A stretch of DNA of 23,767 bases from CAZMFZ01 sp964565665 (GTDB taxonomy: Bacteria; Bacteroidota; Bacteroidia; Cytophagales; UBA9547): positions 1 through 23,767 of the forward strand of contig CAZMFZ010000052.1 of the NCBI GenBank assembly GCA_964565665.1, given 5' to 3'. This document shows positions 14,882 to 22,586 of the stretch, piece after piece. Under the pieces are notes generated by a model. It did not search any database. It was given only the letters and a program-made list of their open reading frames with translations, and was not told the DNA's origin. The position numbers and the translations under genes are program-made. Within the stretch, counting starts at the first letter, position 1. Each line of letters begins with the position of its first letter.

Positions 14882-16078
14882 ATGTATTTATTTAAAAATT
14901 TCGACAGGCAATATTGGATTCGGATTGGGCTTCTGGTATTTGCTTTATTTATCGCGTTTGCTTCGTTGTACTATACCAATCAGCTGGTAGTAAAATTGGG
15001 CGAAAGAGAGCAAAAGCTCATTGATTTGTATGCCAAAGGGCTTCAAAGTGCTGCTGAAGCTGAAGAGGAGGGCACACTTTCATTTTTATTTCAAGAAATT
15101 ATTCAGGCTAATAGTTCTGTTCCGGTTATTCTTGCCGACAGTAAAATGAAACCTATCAGCTATAAAAATTTAACTATTCCTCAAAAGCTATCGAAAATGG
15201 AAGAAGTGAAGTTTCTGCAATTAGAACTTCAGAAAATGGCTAAAATATATCCTCCAGTTGATATTGAGTTTGTACCTGGGGTGAAAAATTATATCTATTA
15301 TAAAAATTCAGAGCTGCTTACCCAACTTAAATATTATCCTTATGTACAGCTCACAGTCATATTTCTGTTTGTTTTTTTAGGTTATTTGGTGATAAATAAT
15401 TCTTTGCGTGCCGAGCAAAATAGAGTTTGGGTGGGCATGGCCAAAGAAACTGCCCATCAGTTGGGTACGCCCCTTTCATCGCTTATGGCTTGGATTGAAA
15501 TATTCAAATCGGATGAGAACTTTACCCATAAAGAAGCTATTGAGGAACTAGAAAAAGATGTAGTACGATTGGAAACCATCACATCTAGATTTTCGAGTAT
15601 TGGTTCTACTCCAGTATTAAAAGATGAAAAAGCGTTTGAAACCATAGCCCAAGCTGTGAAATATTTAAAAACAAGAATGCCACAATCTGTAAATTTCCAA
15701 TTTAATTCTACCTTAAACGATGATTTTTTGATAGCCATCAATAAACCACTTTTTGATTGGGCTATAGAAAATATCATTAAAAATGGAGTAGATGCCATGG
15801 TGGGAAACGGCAAAATAACGGTTGAACTGAAAGAATTTGATGAGAAAAATTTAACTCTTGATATTTCTGATACAGGCAAGGGCATGACCAAAAAAGTGCA
15901 GAAAAACATATTTAATCCAGGCTTTACTACAAAGCAAAGAGGTTGGGGCTTGGGCTTGACACTCACCAAACGAATTATCGAAAACTACCACAATGGCAAG
16001 GTATTTATCAAAAGCTCAGAGTTGGGTAAAGGGACTACTTTTAGAATTTTACTCAATGCTACAATAAACAATGCTTGA
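14882..16078 (+). CDS. Membrane sensor histidine kinase
   Basis: This 398-aa kinase has two membrane segments (about 12-32 and 142-162) enclosing an extracytoplasmic sensing region of about 110 residues that matches no domain I recognise. The dimerisation/phosphoacceptor box is AKETAHQLGTPLSSLMAW with H192, an H-box form common in Bacteroidota. The HATPase domain shows NIIKNGVDAM (N box), DISDTGKGM (G1), GFTTKQRGWGLGLTLTKRII (F and G2 boxes). ATG 14882 is chosen over the TTG at 14864, which lies in the candidate -7 element. No response regulator lies beside it, so its partner is unlinked. The gene is convergent with the GT2 gene, with 7 nt between stops. Confidence 0.92.
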   Translation: MYLFKNFDRQYWIRIGLLVFALFIAFASLYYTNQLVVKLGEREQKLIDLYAKGLQSAAEAEEEGTLSFLFQEIIQANSSVPVILADSKMKPISYKNLTIPQKLSKMEEVKFLQLELQKMAKIYPPVDIEFVPGVKNYIYYKNSELLTQLKYYPYVQLTVIFLFVFLGYLVINNSLRAEQNRVWVGMAKETAHQLGTPLSSLMAWIEIFKSDENFTHKEAIEELEKDVVRLETITSRFSSIGSTPVLKDEKAFETIAQAVKYLKTRMPQSVNFQFNSTLNDDFLIAINKPLFDWAIENIIKNGVDAMVGNGKITVELKEFDEKNLTLDISDTGKGMTKKVQKNIFNPGFTTKQRGWGLGLTLTKRIIENYHNGKVFIKSSELGKGTTFRILLNATINNA

Positions 16079-16085
16079 TTTGCCT

Positions 16086-16835
16086 TCAATACACATGCTT
16101 CTCTTTGCGATAGCTCTCAAAAAAGCTGTAAATTTTTAGTTTTATAATGCCTAAAACAGCCTCTGCAATGATGCTTTTACTCATTTTCGATTCCCCAGCT
16201 TCTCTATCTTTGAATATTATTGGCACTTCTTTTAGTTTAAATCCATATTTCCAAGCGTTGAATTTCATTTCTATCTGAAATCCATAGCCAATGAATCTGA
16301 TTTCATCAAGCCTGATTGTTTCTAATACTTCACGTTTGTAACATTTAAAACCTCCCGTGGCATCTCGAACGGGCATTCCGGTAATGAATTCAACATAATA
16401 ACTAGCAAAATAGGATAGCAACAATCTGCTCATTGGCCAATTCACCACATTTACTACATTATTGGCATAGCGAGAACCAATTGCCAAATCGTAACCATCT
16501 CTTTCACAGGCATTTAACAACTTTAATAAATCGTCAGGATTATGAGAAAAATCGCAATCCATTTCAAAAACATATTGGTAGTTTCTGTGCAAAGCCCATT
16601 TGAAACCGTGAATATAAGCCGTGCCTAAGCCTAATTTTCCTTTCCTTTCTTCAATATATAATCGATTGGAAAACTCAATTTGTAGATTTTTTACAATTTC
16701 GGCCGTACCATCAGGCGAACCATCATCTACTATTAAAACATCGAATATGGTGGGTAAAGAAAACACTTTTCGAACCATAGCTTCGATGTTCTCTTTCTCA
16801 TTAAAAGTAGGTATTATTACAATATTTTGACTCAA
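16086..16835 (-). CDS. Polyprenol-phosphate mannosyltransferase-like glycosyltransferase (GT2)
   Basis: This 249-aa GT-A enzyme resembles dolichol/polyprenol-phosphate mannose synthase, which loads a sugar from a nucleotide donor onto polyprenyl phosphate at the inner membrane face. Motifs: VIIPTFNEKENIE (6-18), VDDGSPDGT (about 35-43), the metal-binding EMDCDFSHNP (DxD), GSRY, WPMSR, VRDATGGFKCYKREVLE, and the late FKDREAGESKMS. It has no C-terminal membrane helices, as in the soluble, membrane-associated form. The start is TTG at 16833-16835, 2 nt after the stop of the protoporphyrinogen oxidase gene; a TTG at 16877 would add residues read out of frame over that gene and not found in homologs. 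The donor sugar is not proven by sequence. Confidence 0.88.
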   Translation of the reverse strand: MSQNIVIIPTFNEKENIEAMVRKVFSLPTIFDVLIVDDGSPDGTAEIVKNLQIEFSNRLYIEERKGKLGLGTAYIHGFKWALHRNYQYVFEMDCDFSHNPDDLLKLLNACERDGYDLAIGSRYANNVVNVVNWPMSRLLLSYFASYYVEFITGMPVRDATGGFKCYKREVLETIRLDEIRFIGYGFQIEMKFNAWKYGFKLKEVPIIFKDREAGESKMSKSIIAEAVLGIIKLKIYSFFESYRKEKHVY

Positions 16836-16837
16836 TG

Positions 16838-18148
16838 CTAAAGAATTTGGGCGAGTTGTTGGGCTTTTTTGATACAATCAGACAAAGAAACACCATCTTT
16901 CCAGTTTGAACAAATAAATATATTTTGCTTTTCCAATTCGGCAGCCTGTTTCCAAGCTTCAAAAATGCTGTTTTCATATTGCGGTAATGCTTTCTCCCAT
17001 TGGTAAATGTGTTGAAACACAGGCTCTTCTGTTGAAATATTAAAGTTTCTGCTCAATTCCTGATGCACTTTCATTTTGATTTGCCAAGGCTCGTTTTCTA
17101 CTAATTTATGCTTTTGCTTATCGCCACCTACAAATGTGGTAAACAAAACTTCGTTGGGTTTGCACCTTTCGGGAAATAGTGAACTCGTCCAAATGCTACC
17201 CAAAGAAAACTGGTTTTCAACTGTGGGATTTAGCCCACCGAAGCCATTGAGTGTATGTTTCACATCTGATTTTTTATACACGGTATGCACTACAGCCATT
17301 GGTGCATATCGAATCTTAGCTATTTTATCAGTTTGGAAATTATCCTTACATAATTCCACAGCTTTAAAAGCAGGACTCGTAATTACTATTTTTGAGGCCT
17401 CAAATTCTGTCTTTTCATTTTTAGTTTGTAAAATATACTTCTCGGCTTTTGGGGTAATGCTATTAATTTCAGTACTTAAAATTATATTTTCTATACGAAT
17501 AAGATTTCGAATTTTATCTGTTAAAGTCAGCATTCCCAGCTTAAAACTAAGCGATTTCTTCCTTGCCACTCCCTTGCTATTTTTGCTCAGCCCATTTAGA
17601 ACTGACCCATTTTCCAATTCATATATTTTCATTTTAGGAAATGTGGCCTCAATCGATAACTTCTCAACATCGCCAGCATAAATACCTGACACAAAAGGGT
17701 CGAGTGCATACTCCACAATTTCTTTAGTAAACCTTCGGGTAAAAAATGTGGCAAGTGTCTCATTTTCAATTGATTGTGGTTTCAAGAAAAATTCATTGAC
17801 TATGGCAATCTTGGTTTGAAATGAAAAAAAATTGCTTAATAATAAACTTATCGGATCTGAAGGCAATTTTCTATATTTTCCTTTCTTAAATACATACCTC
17901 AATTTGCTTACATCGTTTGGAAATACCAATTCGTTGTTCAAGCCTAATTCTGATAAAAAATTTAATAAGTCTGTATCTGCCAGAAGCGAATTTGGGCCAA
18001 GCTCCAATTGATAACCCTTTGCGTTTATCGTTTTTATATAGCCACCTGTTTGTGCTGATTTTTCTACCAATAAAAAATTTTTATTCAGTTTTTGTAATTC
18101 ATAAGCCAATGTTAAACCCGAAATGCCCGCTCCAATTATTATTATCAT
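16838..18148 (-). CDS. hemG: Protoporphyrinogen oxidase (HemY type)
   Basis: This 436-aa FAD enzyme oxidises protoporphyrinogen IX to protoporphyrin IX with oxygen, the penultimate step of haem synthesis. It has the N-terminal dinucleotide fold IIIIGAGISGL (2-12) with acidic E29 in LLVEKS, GGYIKT, and the substrate-region signature LELGPNSLLA. YALDPFVSGIYAGDVEKLSI is characteristic of PPOX. The C-terminal FAD motif reads IFICSNWKDGVSLSDCIKKA, where homologs have NYRDGVSLGDCI. Length and motifs are normal. Symbols vary (hemG or hemY) for this family. The GT2 gene follows 2 nt after its stop, apparently co-transcribed without an obvious functional link. No other hem genes are in the window. Confidence 0.93.
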   Translation of the reverse strand: MIIIIGAGISGLTLAYELQKLNKNFLLVEKSAQTGGYIKTINAKGYQLELGPNSLLADTDLLNFLSELGLNNELVFPNDVSKLRYVFKKGKYRKLPSDPISLLLSNFFSFQTKIAIVNEFFLKPQSIENETLATFFTRRFTKEIVEYALDPFVSGIYAGDVEKLSIEATFPKMKIYELENGSVLNGLSKNSKGVARKKSLSFKLGMLTLTDKIRNLIRIENIILSTEINSITPKAEKYILQTKNEKTEFEASKIVITSPAFKAVELCKDNFQTDKIAKIRYAPMAVVHTVYKKSDVKHTLNGFGGLNPTVENQFSLGSIWTSSLFPERCKPNEVLFTTFVGGDKQKHKLVENEPWQIKMKVHQELSRNFNISTEEPVFQHIYQWEKALPQYENSIFEAWKQAAELEKQNIFICSNWKDGVSLSDCIKKAQQLAQIL

Positions 18149-18238
18149 GCTTTAATTTTTATCATCTTTGCACGCTAAATTAATTTATTATTTTTATAAA
18201 ATTAAAAGTATGTCCAATACCTTCGGAATACAATCAAT

Positions 18239-18757
18239 ATGGCTTGTAAATGTGTTTTTCTCGACAGAGATGGAGTAATTAATGGTGACAAAGTAGATTA
18301 TGTGTATAAAATTGAAGACATCCGTATATTGGAAGGTGTAAAAGAGGCAATGCTTAACTTGAAAAAGGAAGGTTACTTGTTGATAGTAATTACCAATCAA
18401 TCGGGCATTGATAGGGGCATTTACACTGAAAAAGAAGTAGCTGATACCCACGCTGAAATTCAAAACCGAATAGGGCATACAGTAGATGAATTTTACTTCA
18501 GCCCTTATCACCGCACAATCTCGGCCTCGATGGGTATGAAACCAGGCTCGTTACTCTTTGAAAAAGCCATTGCGAAATATGATATCGATGTATCACAATC
18601 GTGGATGATAGGCGATCGGATTCGTGATTTGATTCCAGCCGAAAAATTAGGTATCAAAGCCATATTAGTAGATAGCGAATATCCAGATAAAAATGAATTT
18701 TCAGGAAATTTTGCTCACAATTTGCTAGAAGCTACAAATAAGTATATATTGAATTAA
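18239..18757 (+). CDS. HAD-IIIA phosphatase, GmhB-like
   Basis: This 172-aa protein has the HAD catalytic set: FLDRDGVIN (nucleophile D9, acid/base D11), TNQSG (T52), K101 and GDRIRD (D126, D130). The overall form matches the D-glycero-D-manno-heptose 1,7-bisphosphate phosphatase / histidinol-phosphatase subgroup, which removes a phosphate from small sugar or alcohol phosphates. The zinc loop of classical GmhB (CPHHP...CxC) is replaced by FSPYHRTISASMGMKPG, with no Cys, and the Arg before Lys-Pro is Met. So it should be Zn-independent and its substrate may differ. It is the first gene of a plus-strand operon; the PAS kinase follows after 19 nt. Confidence 0.88.
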   Translation: MACKCVFLDRDGVINGDKVDYVYKIEDIRILEGVKEAMLNLKKEGYLLIVITNQSGIDRGIYTEKEVADTHAEIQNRIGHTVDEFYFSPYHRTISASMGMKPGSLLFEKAIAKYDIDVSQSWMIGDRIRDLIPAEKLGIKAILVDSEYPDKNEFSGNFAHNLLEATNKYILN

Positions 18758-18776
18758 ATAATTGATTGTCAGATAG

Positions 18777-21224
18777 TTGAAAAAATTAAAGCCTGGATTA
18801 TTAGTTGTTGTCTTATACTTTTTGCTAGCCACTACTTGGGTTACACTCACCAATACTTTGCCCTTGAGTGGTTCCTATTCCGATCGAGCTTACCATCTGA
18901 CACTGGATGTATTTTTCATAGTTATAAGCGTAGGTTTATTGGCAATTTTCATTAGTGGTCTGTACAAAACTAAGGCAAAACTTAGAGAAAGCGAATCGGA
19001 AATCAGAGGCATATTTGATGGTGCACAAGAAGCATTCTGCCTAATTGACGATTCATTAATTATACTCGATTTCAACAAAAGATTTGAAATGGCTTATTTG
19101 GCATTCTATGAAAAAGCCTTGGTAAAAGGCATGAATTATCTGGCTATTTTCCCTGAAAATGAGCAAGATAGTATTTCAGAAAGACTACAAAATACAATTG
19201 ATGGACAGGCGTATGATTTTGAAAGATTAGCCCAGAACAATGGTCTAGAATTGTGGGTACGTGTAAATTACAAACCTATTAGTAACAAAAATGGCAAGAT
19301 TTCGAGAATTATAATTTCAATTACCAACATCACTTCCTTTAAAATCGCATTGCGTGAACTTGACGAAAGCTACTCTAAGCTTGAATTCATTTTCAATTAT
19401 TCAACCGATGCACTATTCATTATCGATCACAACCACGAGTTTATCATTGATTGTAATGCTACTTGTTTGAAGCTATTCGAAGCTGACAATAAAGCCCAAA
19501 TTATCGGTTTGAGAGGATTAGATCTTCATGCTGAAGAAATAACTCACAACATTGTTGAAAATGTAAGTAACAATTTTAGAGAAAACAGCAATGAGTCTTT
19601 TGAATTTAAATACAAAACATTTAAGGGCAACACATTTTGGGGAATCCTTTCAGGTAAAATCATAGAAACCCCAAATGGAATAATAAACCTAGTTAGGCTC
19701 ATAGATATAAGTGCCAGAAAAGCAGCAGAACAAAAAATAAATCAAGTTGAGCGTAAATTCAGACAATTGGCTGATTCTTCACCAGCTATGCTTTGGATTT
19801 CTTCTCAAAATGGTAAAATCATATTTTACAATCAATCGTGGCTCGATTTCAGGGGCATTAATTTGATAGATGAAATGGACTGGGGCTGGAAAGATAGCAT
19901 TCACCCTGACGATTACACCAAGTTCATACATGAAGTGTATAATCCGGCTATTGAGAAAAAAACAGGATATACTACTGAATACCGATTGAAACGAAAAGAT
20001 GGTGAATATCGCTGGATACTCGAAAATACTGCCCCAAAATTCGATTTTGAAGGTGAGTTTGAAGGCTTGTTCGGCTCCGCTATTGATATTACTGATAGAA
20101 AAGCGGCTGAACTTAATCTTAAAAATCAAGAAAAATTCAACAGTAGAATATCTGAGTTGTCGCCCGATTTTATTTATATATATGATTTATCGCTAAGGCA
20201 AAACATATATTGCAATCGAAGTTTGGTAGAATTGCTGGGCTATAAGCTCGCTGATTATCCAAATTTCAATGAAAATGTATTTCTAGAACTCATCCATCCT
20301 GACGATTACGAACCTGTAAAATACAACGAAGCATATTTTGCCCGATTTAATGAACAGATATTTATAGATCTAGAATTCAGAATGAAAGCCCCAAATGGCG
20401 GCTGGAGATGGATTCATACACGAGAAACCATTTTTTCATACAATGAAAATGGCATTCCTTCGCAACTGCTTGGCAATGCCCGCGATATTACTGAGAAAAA
20501 GCTCACCGAGCAGGAAATTATCCAAACCAATGAAGAGCTAAAGATAATAAACGAAGAATTAGACAGCTTTGTGTACCGAGCATCGCACGATTTGAGAGCC
20601 CCTTTATCTTCTGTTTTAGGCTTGATAAATCTCGCAAAAGTAGATATTAAGGACGAAACCTCTTTGTTTTACTTCGATATGATGCAGAAAAGCATTCAAA
20701 AACTTTCTGACGTTACCAACGATTTGATAGACCATGCACGCAACGCCAGTATGGGTATGAGCATTGAGACTATTGATTTTAATACCATAATAAATGATAT
20801 TATTGATGGAATGCGTTTCCATGAAAATTCTCCAAAAATAAAATTCGAAGTGGAAGTTGACAATAGCCATGAATTCGGCACTGATAAACTGCGTGTGATA
20901 TTGCTTTTCAACAACCTAATTACCAATGCCATTAAATACCATGATATATCGAAGCAAAGCCCTTACCTGAAAATTAAGATAAATCAATTGCCACAATCGG
21001 CAGAAATAGAAGTAGAAGACAATGGCTTGGGCATAGAAGAAGAATATCAAGGTAAAATATTTGATATGTTTTTTCGTGTGAATAAAACCGTATCGGGTAC
21101 AGGATTAGGATTATATATTGTAAAAGGTGCGGTAGATAAGCTCAAGGGCAAAATTAGACTGGTATCGAAGCCCAAACTTGGTACTACTTTTTATGTAGCC
21201 TTGCCCAATAGAATTTCTCAATAA
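18777..21224 (+). CDS. Multi-PAS sensor histidine kinase
   Basis: This 815-aa kinase has two N-terminal membrane helices (about 7-24 and 44-63) with a small exported loop. Four PAS domains follow, at about 78-190, 200-315, 325-445 and 450-580. PAS3 and PAS4 are PAS_3-type, with IHPDDY and RWI/RWIH followed by GxxxDITxRK junctions. The HisKA box FVYRASHDLRAPLSS has H604. HATPase shows NNLITNAIKYHD (N box), EVEDNGLGIE (G1), IFDMFFR (F) and GTGLGLYIVK (G2). The start is TTG at 18777-18779 (TTG AAA AAA); no in-frame ATG precedes the first helix. There is no receiver domain and no adjacent response regulator. The signal is unknown; no haem- or flavin-binding residues can be assigned with confidence. 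Confidence 0.92.
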   Translation: MKKLKPGLLVVVLYFLLATTWVTLTNTLPLSGSYSDRAYHLTLDVFFIVISVGLLAIFISGLYKTKAKLRESESEIRGIFDGAQEAFCLIDDSLIILDFNKRFEMAYLAFYEKALVKGMNYLAIFPENEQDSISERLQNTIDGQAYDFERLAQNNGLELWVRVNYKPISNKNGKISRIIISITNITSFKIALRELDESYSKLEFIFNYSTDALFIIDHNHEFIIDCNATCLKLFEADNKAQIIGLRGLDLHAEEITHNIVENVSNNFRENSNESFEFKYKTFKGNTFWGILSGKIIETPNGIINLVRLIDISARKAAEQKINQVERKFRQLADSSPAMLWISSQNGKIIFYNQSWLDFRGINLIDEMDWGWKDSIHPDDYTKFIHEVYNPAIEKKTGYTTEYRLKRKDGEYRWILENTAPKFDFEGEFEGLFGSAIDITDRKAAELNLKNQEKFNSRISELSPDFIYIYDLSLRQNIYCNRSLVELLGYKLADYPNFNENVFLELIHPDDYEPVKYNEAYFARFNEQIFIDLEFRMKAPNGGWRWIHTRETIFSYNENGIPSQLLGNARDITEKKLTEQEIIQTNEELKIINEELDSFVYRASHDLRAPLSSVLGLINLAKVDIKDETSLFYFDMMQKSIQKLSDVTNDLIDHARNASMGMSIETIDFNTIINDIIDGMRFHENSPKIKFEVEVDNSHEFGTDKLRVILLFNNLITNAIKYHDISKQSPYLKIKINQLPQSAEIEVEDNGLGIEEEYQGKIFDMFFRVNKTVSGTGLGLYIVKGAVDKLKGKIRLVSKPKLGTTFYVALPNRISQ

Positions 21225-21236
21225 ACAATTTCAACC

Positions 21237-22505
21237 ATGTTAAAAATAATAATAGTTTCTTTTTTTCTACTAATAAATATAGGCAATTCATTTGCTTCGT
21301 ATTTGCTCATTCCTATGGACGAAGAGCAGACTAACCATTTGAAAGCATACGGATTTACCTATTGGGTGCTTACAAAAGAGCAGGAAGCTCATTGGTTGCT
21401 CAACTACAGAGGTGGGAGTTTTATGTATAAATATGCTCAAATATTGGAAAATGAATTGGTGGTAAGAGGCATAAAGTATCAGGTAATTTCAGATGCTCAG
21501 TCGAACAATATTTTGGCTGAAATAGCTGCCCCCGATGCCAACATGGATGCCATGAAGCTTGAGAAACCGCCTAAAATTGCTGTTTATTCACCAAAAACTA
21601 AGCAACCTTGGGACGATGCCGTAACCCTTGTGCTTACCTATGCCGAAATTCCCTACACCGTAATTTTCGATGAAGAAATAATGAAAGGTGAATTGCCTAA
21701 GTTCGATTGGCTGCATCTACATCACGAAGATTTTACAGGGCAATACGGCAAGTTTTATGCCATGTATCACACCCAATCGTGGTATCAAAAAGAAGTAGCA
21801 GAGGCTGAAGAAATGGCGAAGAAATTTGGTATAAATAAGGTATCGAAACTCAAATTGGAAGTAGCCAAAAAAATAAAGGAATTTGTATTGGGTGGTGGCT
21901 TTCTATTTGCTATGTGTGCTGCCACCGATACTTATGATATAGCTCTCTCTGCTGAAGGCACAGATATTTGTGAAAGTATATACGATGGCGACCCCTCCGA
22001 CCAAAATGCTTCTCGCAAATTAAATTTTGGCAACACTTTTGCTTTCAAAGATTACAGCCTTATTCAAGATCCTTACGCTTACGAATATTCCAACATCGAC
22101 AGCAGGCCTAATATCATGCCCAAATTAGTGGAAGAACGAAACGATTATTTTTCACTGTTTCAATTTTCAGCCAAGTGGGATCCCGTACCCACAATGCTCA
22201 CCCAATGTCACGAATCGCAAATTAAGGGCTTTATGGGCCAAACTACTGCCTTCAGAAAAAGCCTAATAAAATCTGATGTATTGCTACTTGGCGAAAACAA
22301 AGCGCAAAATGAAGCTCGTTACATTCATGGCACCTTGGGCAAAGGTTTCTGGACATTTTATGGCGGCCACGATCCGGAAGATTACGAGCATTATGTGCAT
22401 GAAGAACCTACAGACTTAAATCTGCATCCCACTTCGCCAGGATTTAGGCTGATATTGAACAATATTTTATTTCCCGCTGCGAAAAAGAAGAAGCAAAAGA
22501 CTTGA
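21237..22505 (+). CDS. Exported GATase-like protein of the family usually labelled 'asparagine synthetase B'
   Basis: This 422-aa protein has a signal peptide (MLKIIIVSFFLLINIGNSFA, probable cleavage before S21). Homologs in Bacteroidota are often named asparagine synthetase B, but the N-terminal Cys2 nucleophile and the ATP-pyrophosphatase loop of AsnB are absent and the protein is secreted, so that name is not credible. KIAVYSP, a strand-turn YTVIFDEEIM, DWLHLHHEDFTGQYGKF and GGGFLFAMCAATDTYDIAL (C227) suggest a class I glutamine amidotransferase-like (ThuA-like) flavodoxin fold. Whether C227 is catalytic is unknown. GFWTFYGGHDPEDYEHYVHE near the C-terminus adds conserved His and Asp residues. 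It follows the PAS kinase by 12 nt, so the kinase may regulate, or be sensed with, a periplasmic partner. Confidence 0.8.
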   Translation: MLKIIIVSFFLLINIGNSFASYLLIPMDEEQTNHLKAYGFTYWVLTKEQEAHWLLNYRGGSFMYKYAQILENELVVRGIKYQVISDAQSNNILAEIAAPDANMDAMKLEKPPKIAVYSPKTKQPWDDAVTLVLTYAEIPYTVIFDEEIMKGELPKFDWLHLHHEDFTGQYGKFYAMYHTQSWYQKEVAEAEEMAKKFGINKVSKLKLEVAKKIKEFVLGGGFLFAMCAATDTYDIALSAEGTDICESIYDGDPSDQNASRKLNFGNTFAFKDYSLIQDPYAYEYSNIDSRPNIMPKLVEERNDYFSLFQFSAKWDPVPTMLTQCHESQIKGFMGQTTAFRKSLIKSDVLLLGENKAQNEARYIHGTLGKGFWTFYGGHDPEDYEHYVHEEPTDLNLHPTSPGFRLILNNILFPAAKKKKQKT

Positions 22506-22586
22506 GGCTTTAAAGAAATCTACAGTGGGTGTTGATAACCATTTATTTTTCGCAAATCAAAAAACACCTTTTGAAGCGGAATAATA

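Noticed and set aside
17076..17681. 201-aa plus-strand ORF inside the protoporphyrinogen oxidase gene
   Set aside because: It is antisense to a complete enzyme gene and its hydrophobic runs mirror the complement of coding sequence.
18194..18511. 105-aa minus-strand ORF overlapping the HAD phosphatase
   Set aside because: It is antisense to a gene with all HAD motifs, has no recognisable domain and looks like a shadow frame.
22528..22568. Possible terminator between the convergent GATase-like gene and the oxidoreductase gene
   Set aside because: Only a 6-bp stem (GGTGTT / AACACC) with a 29-nt loop; too weak to call.
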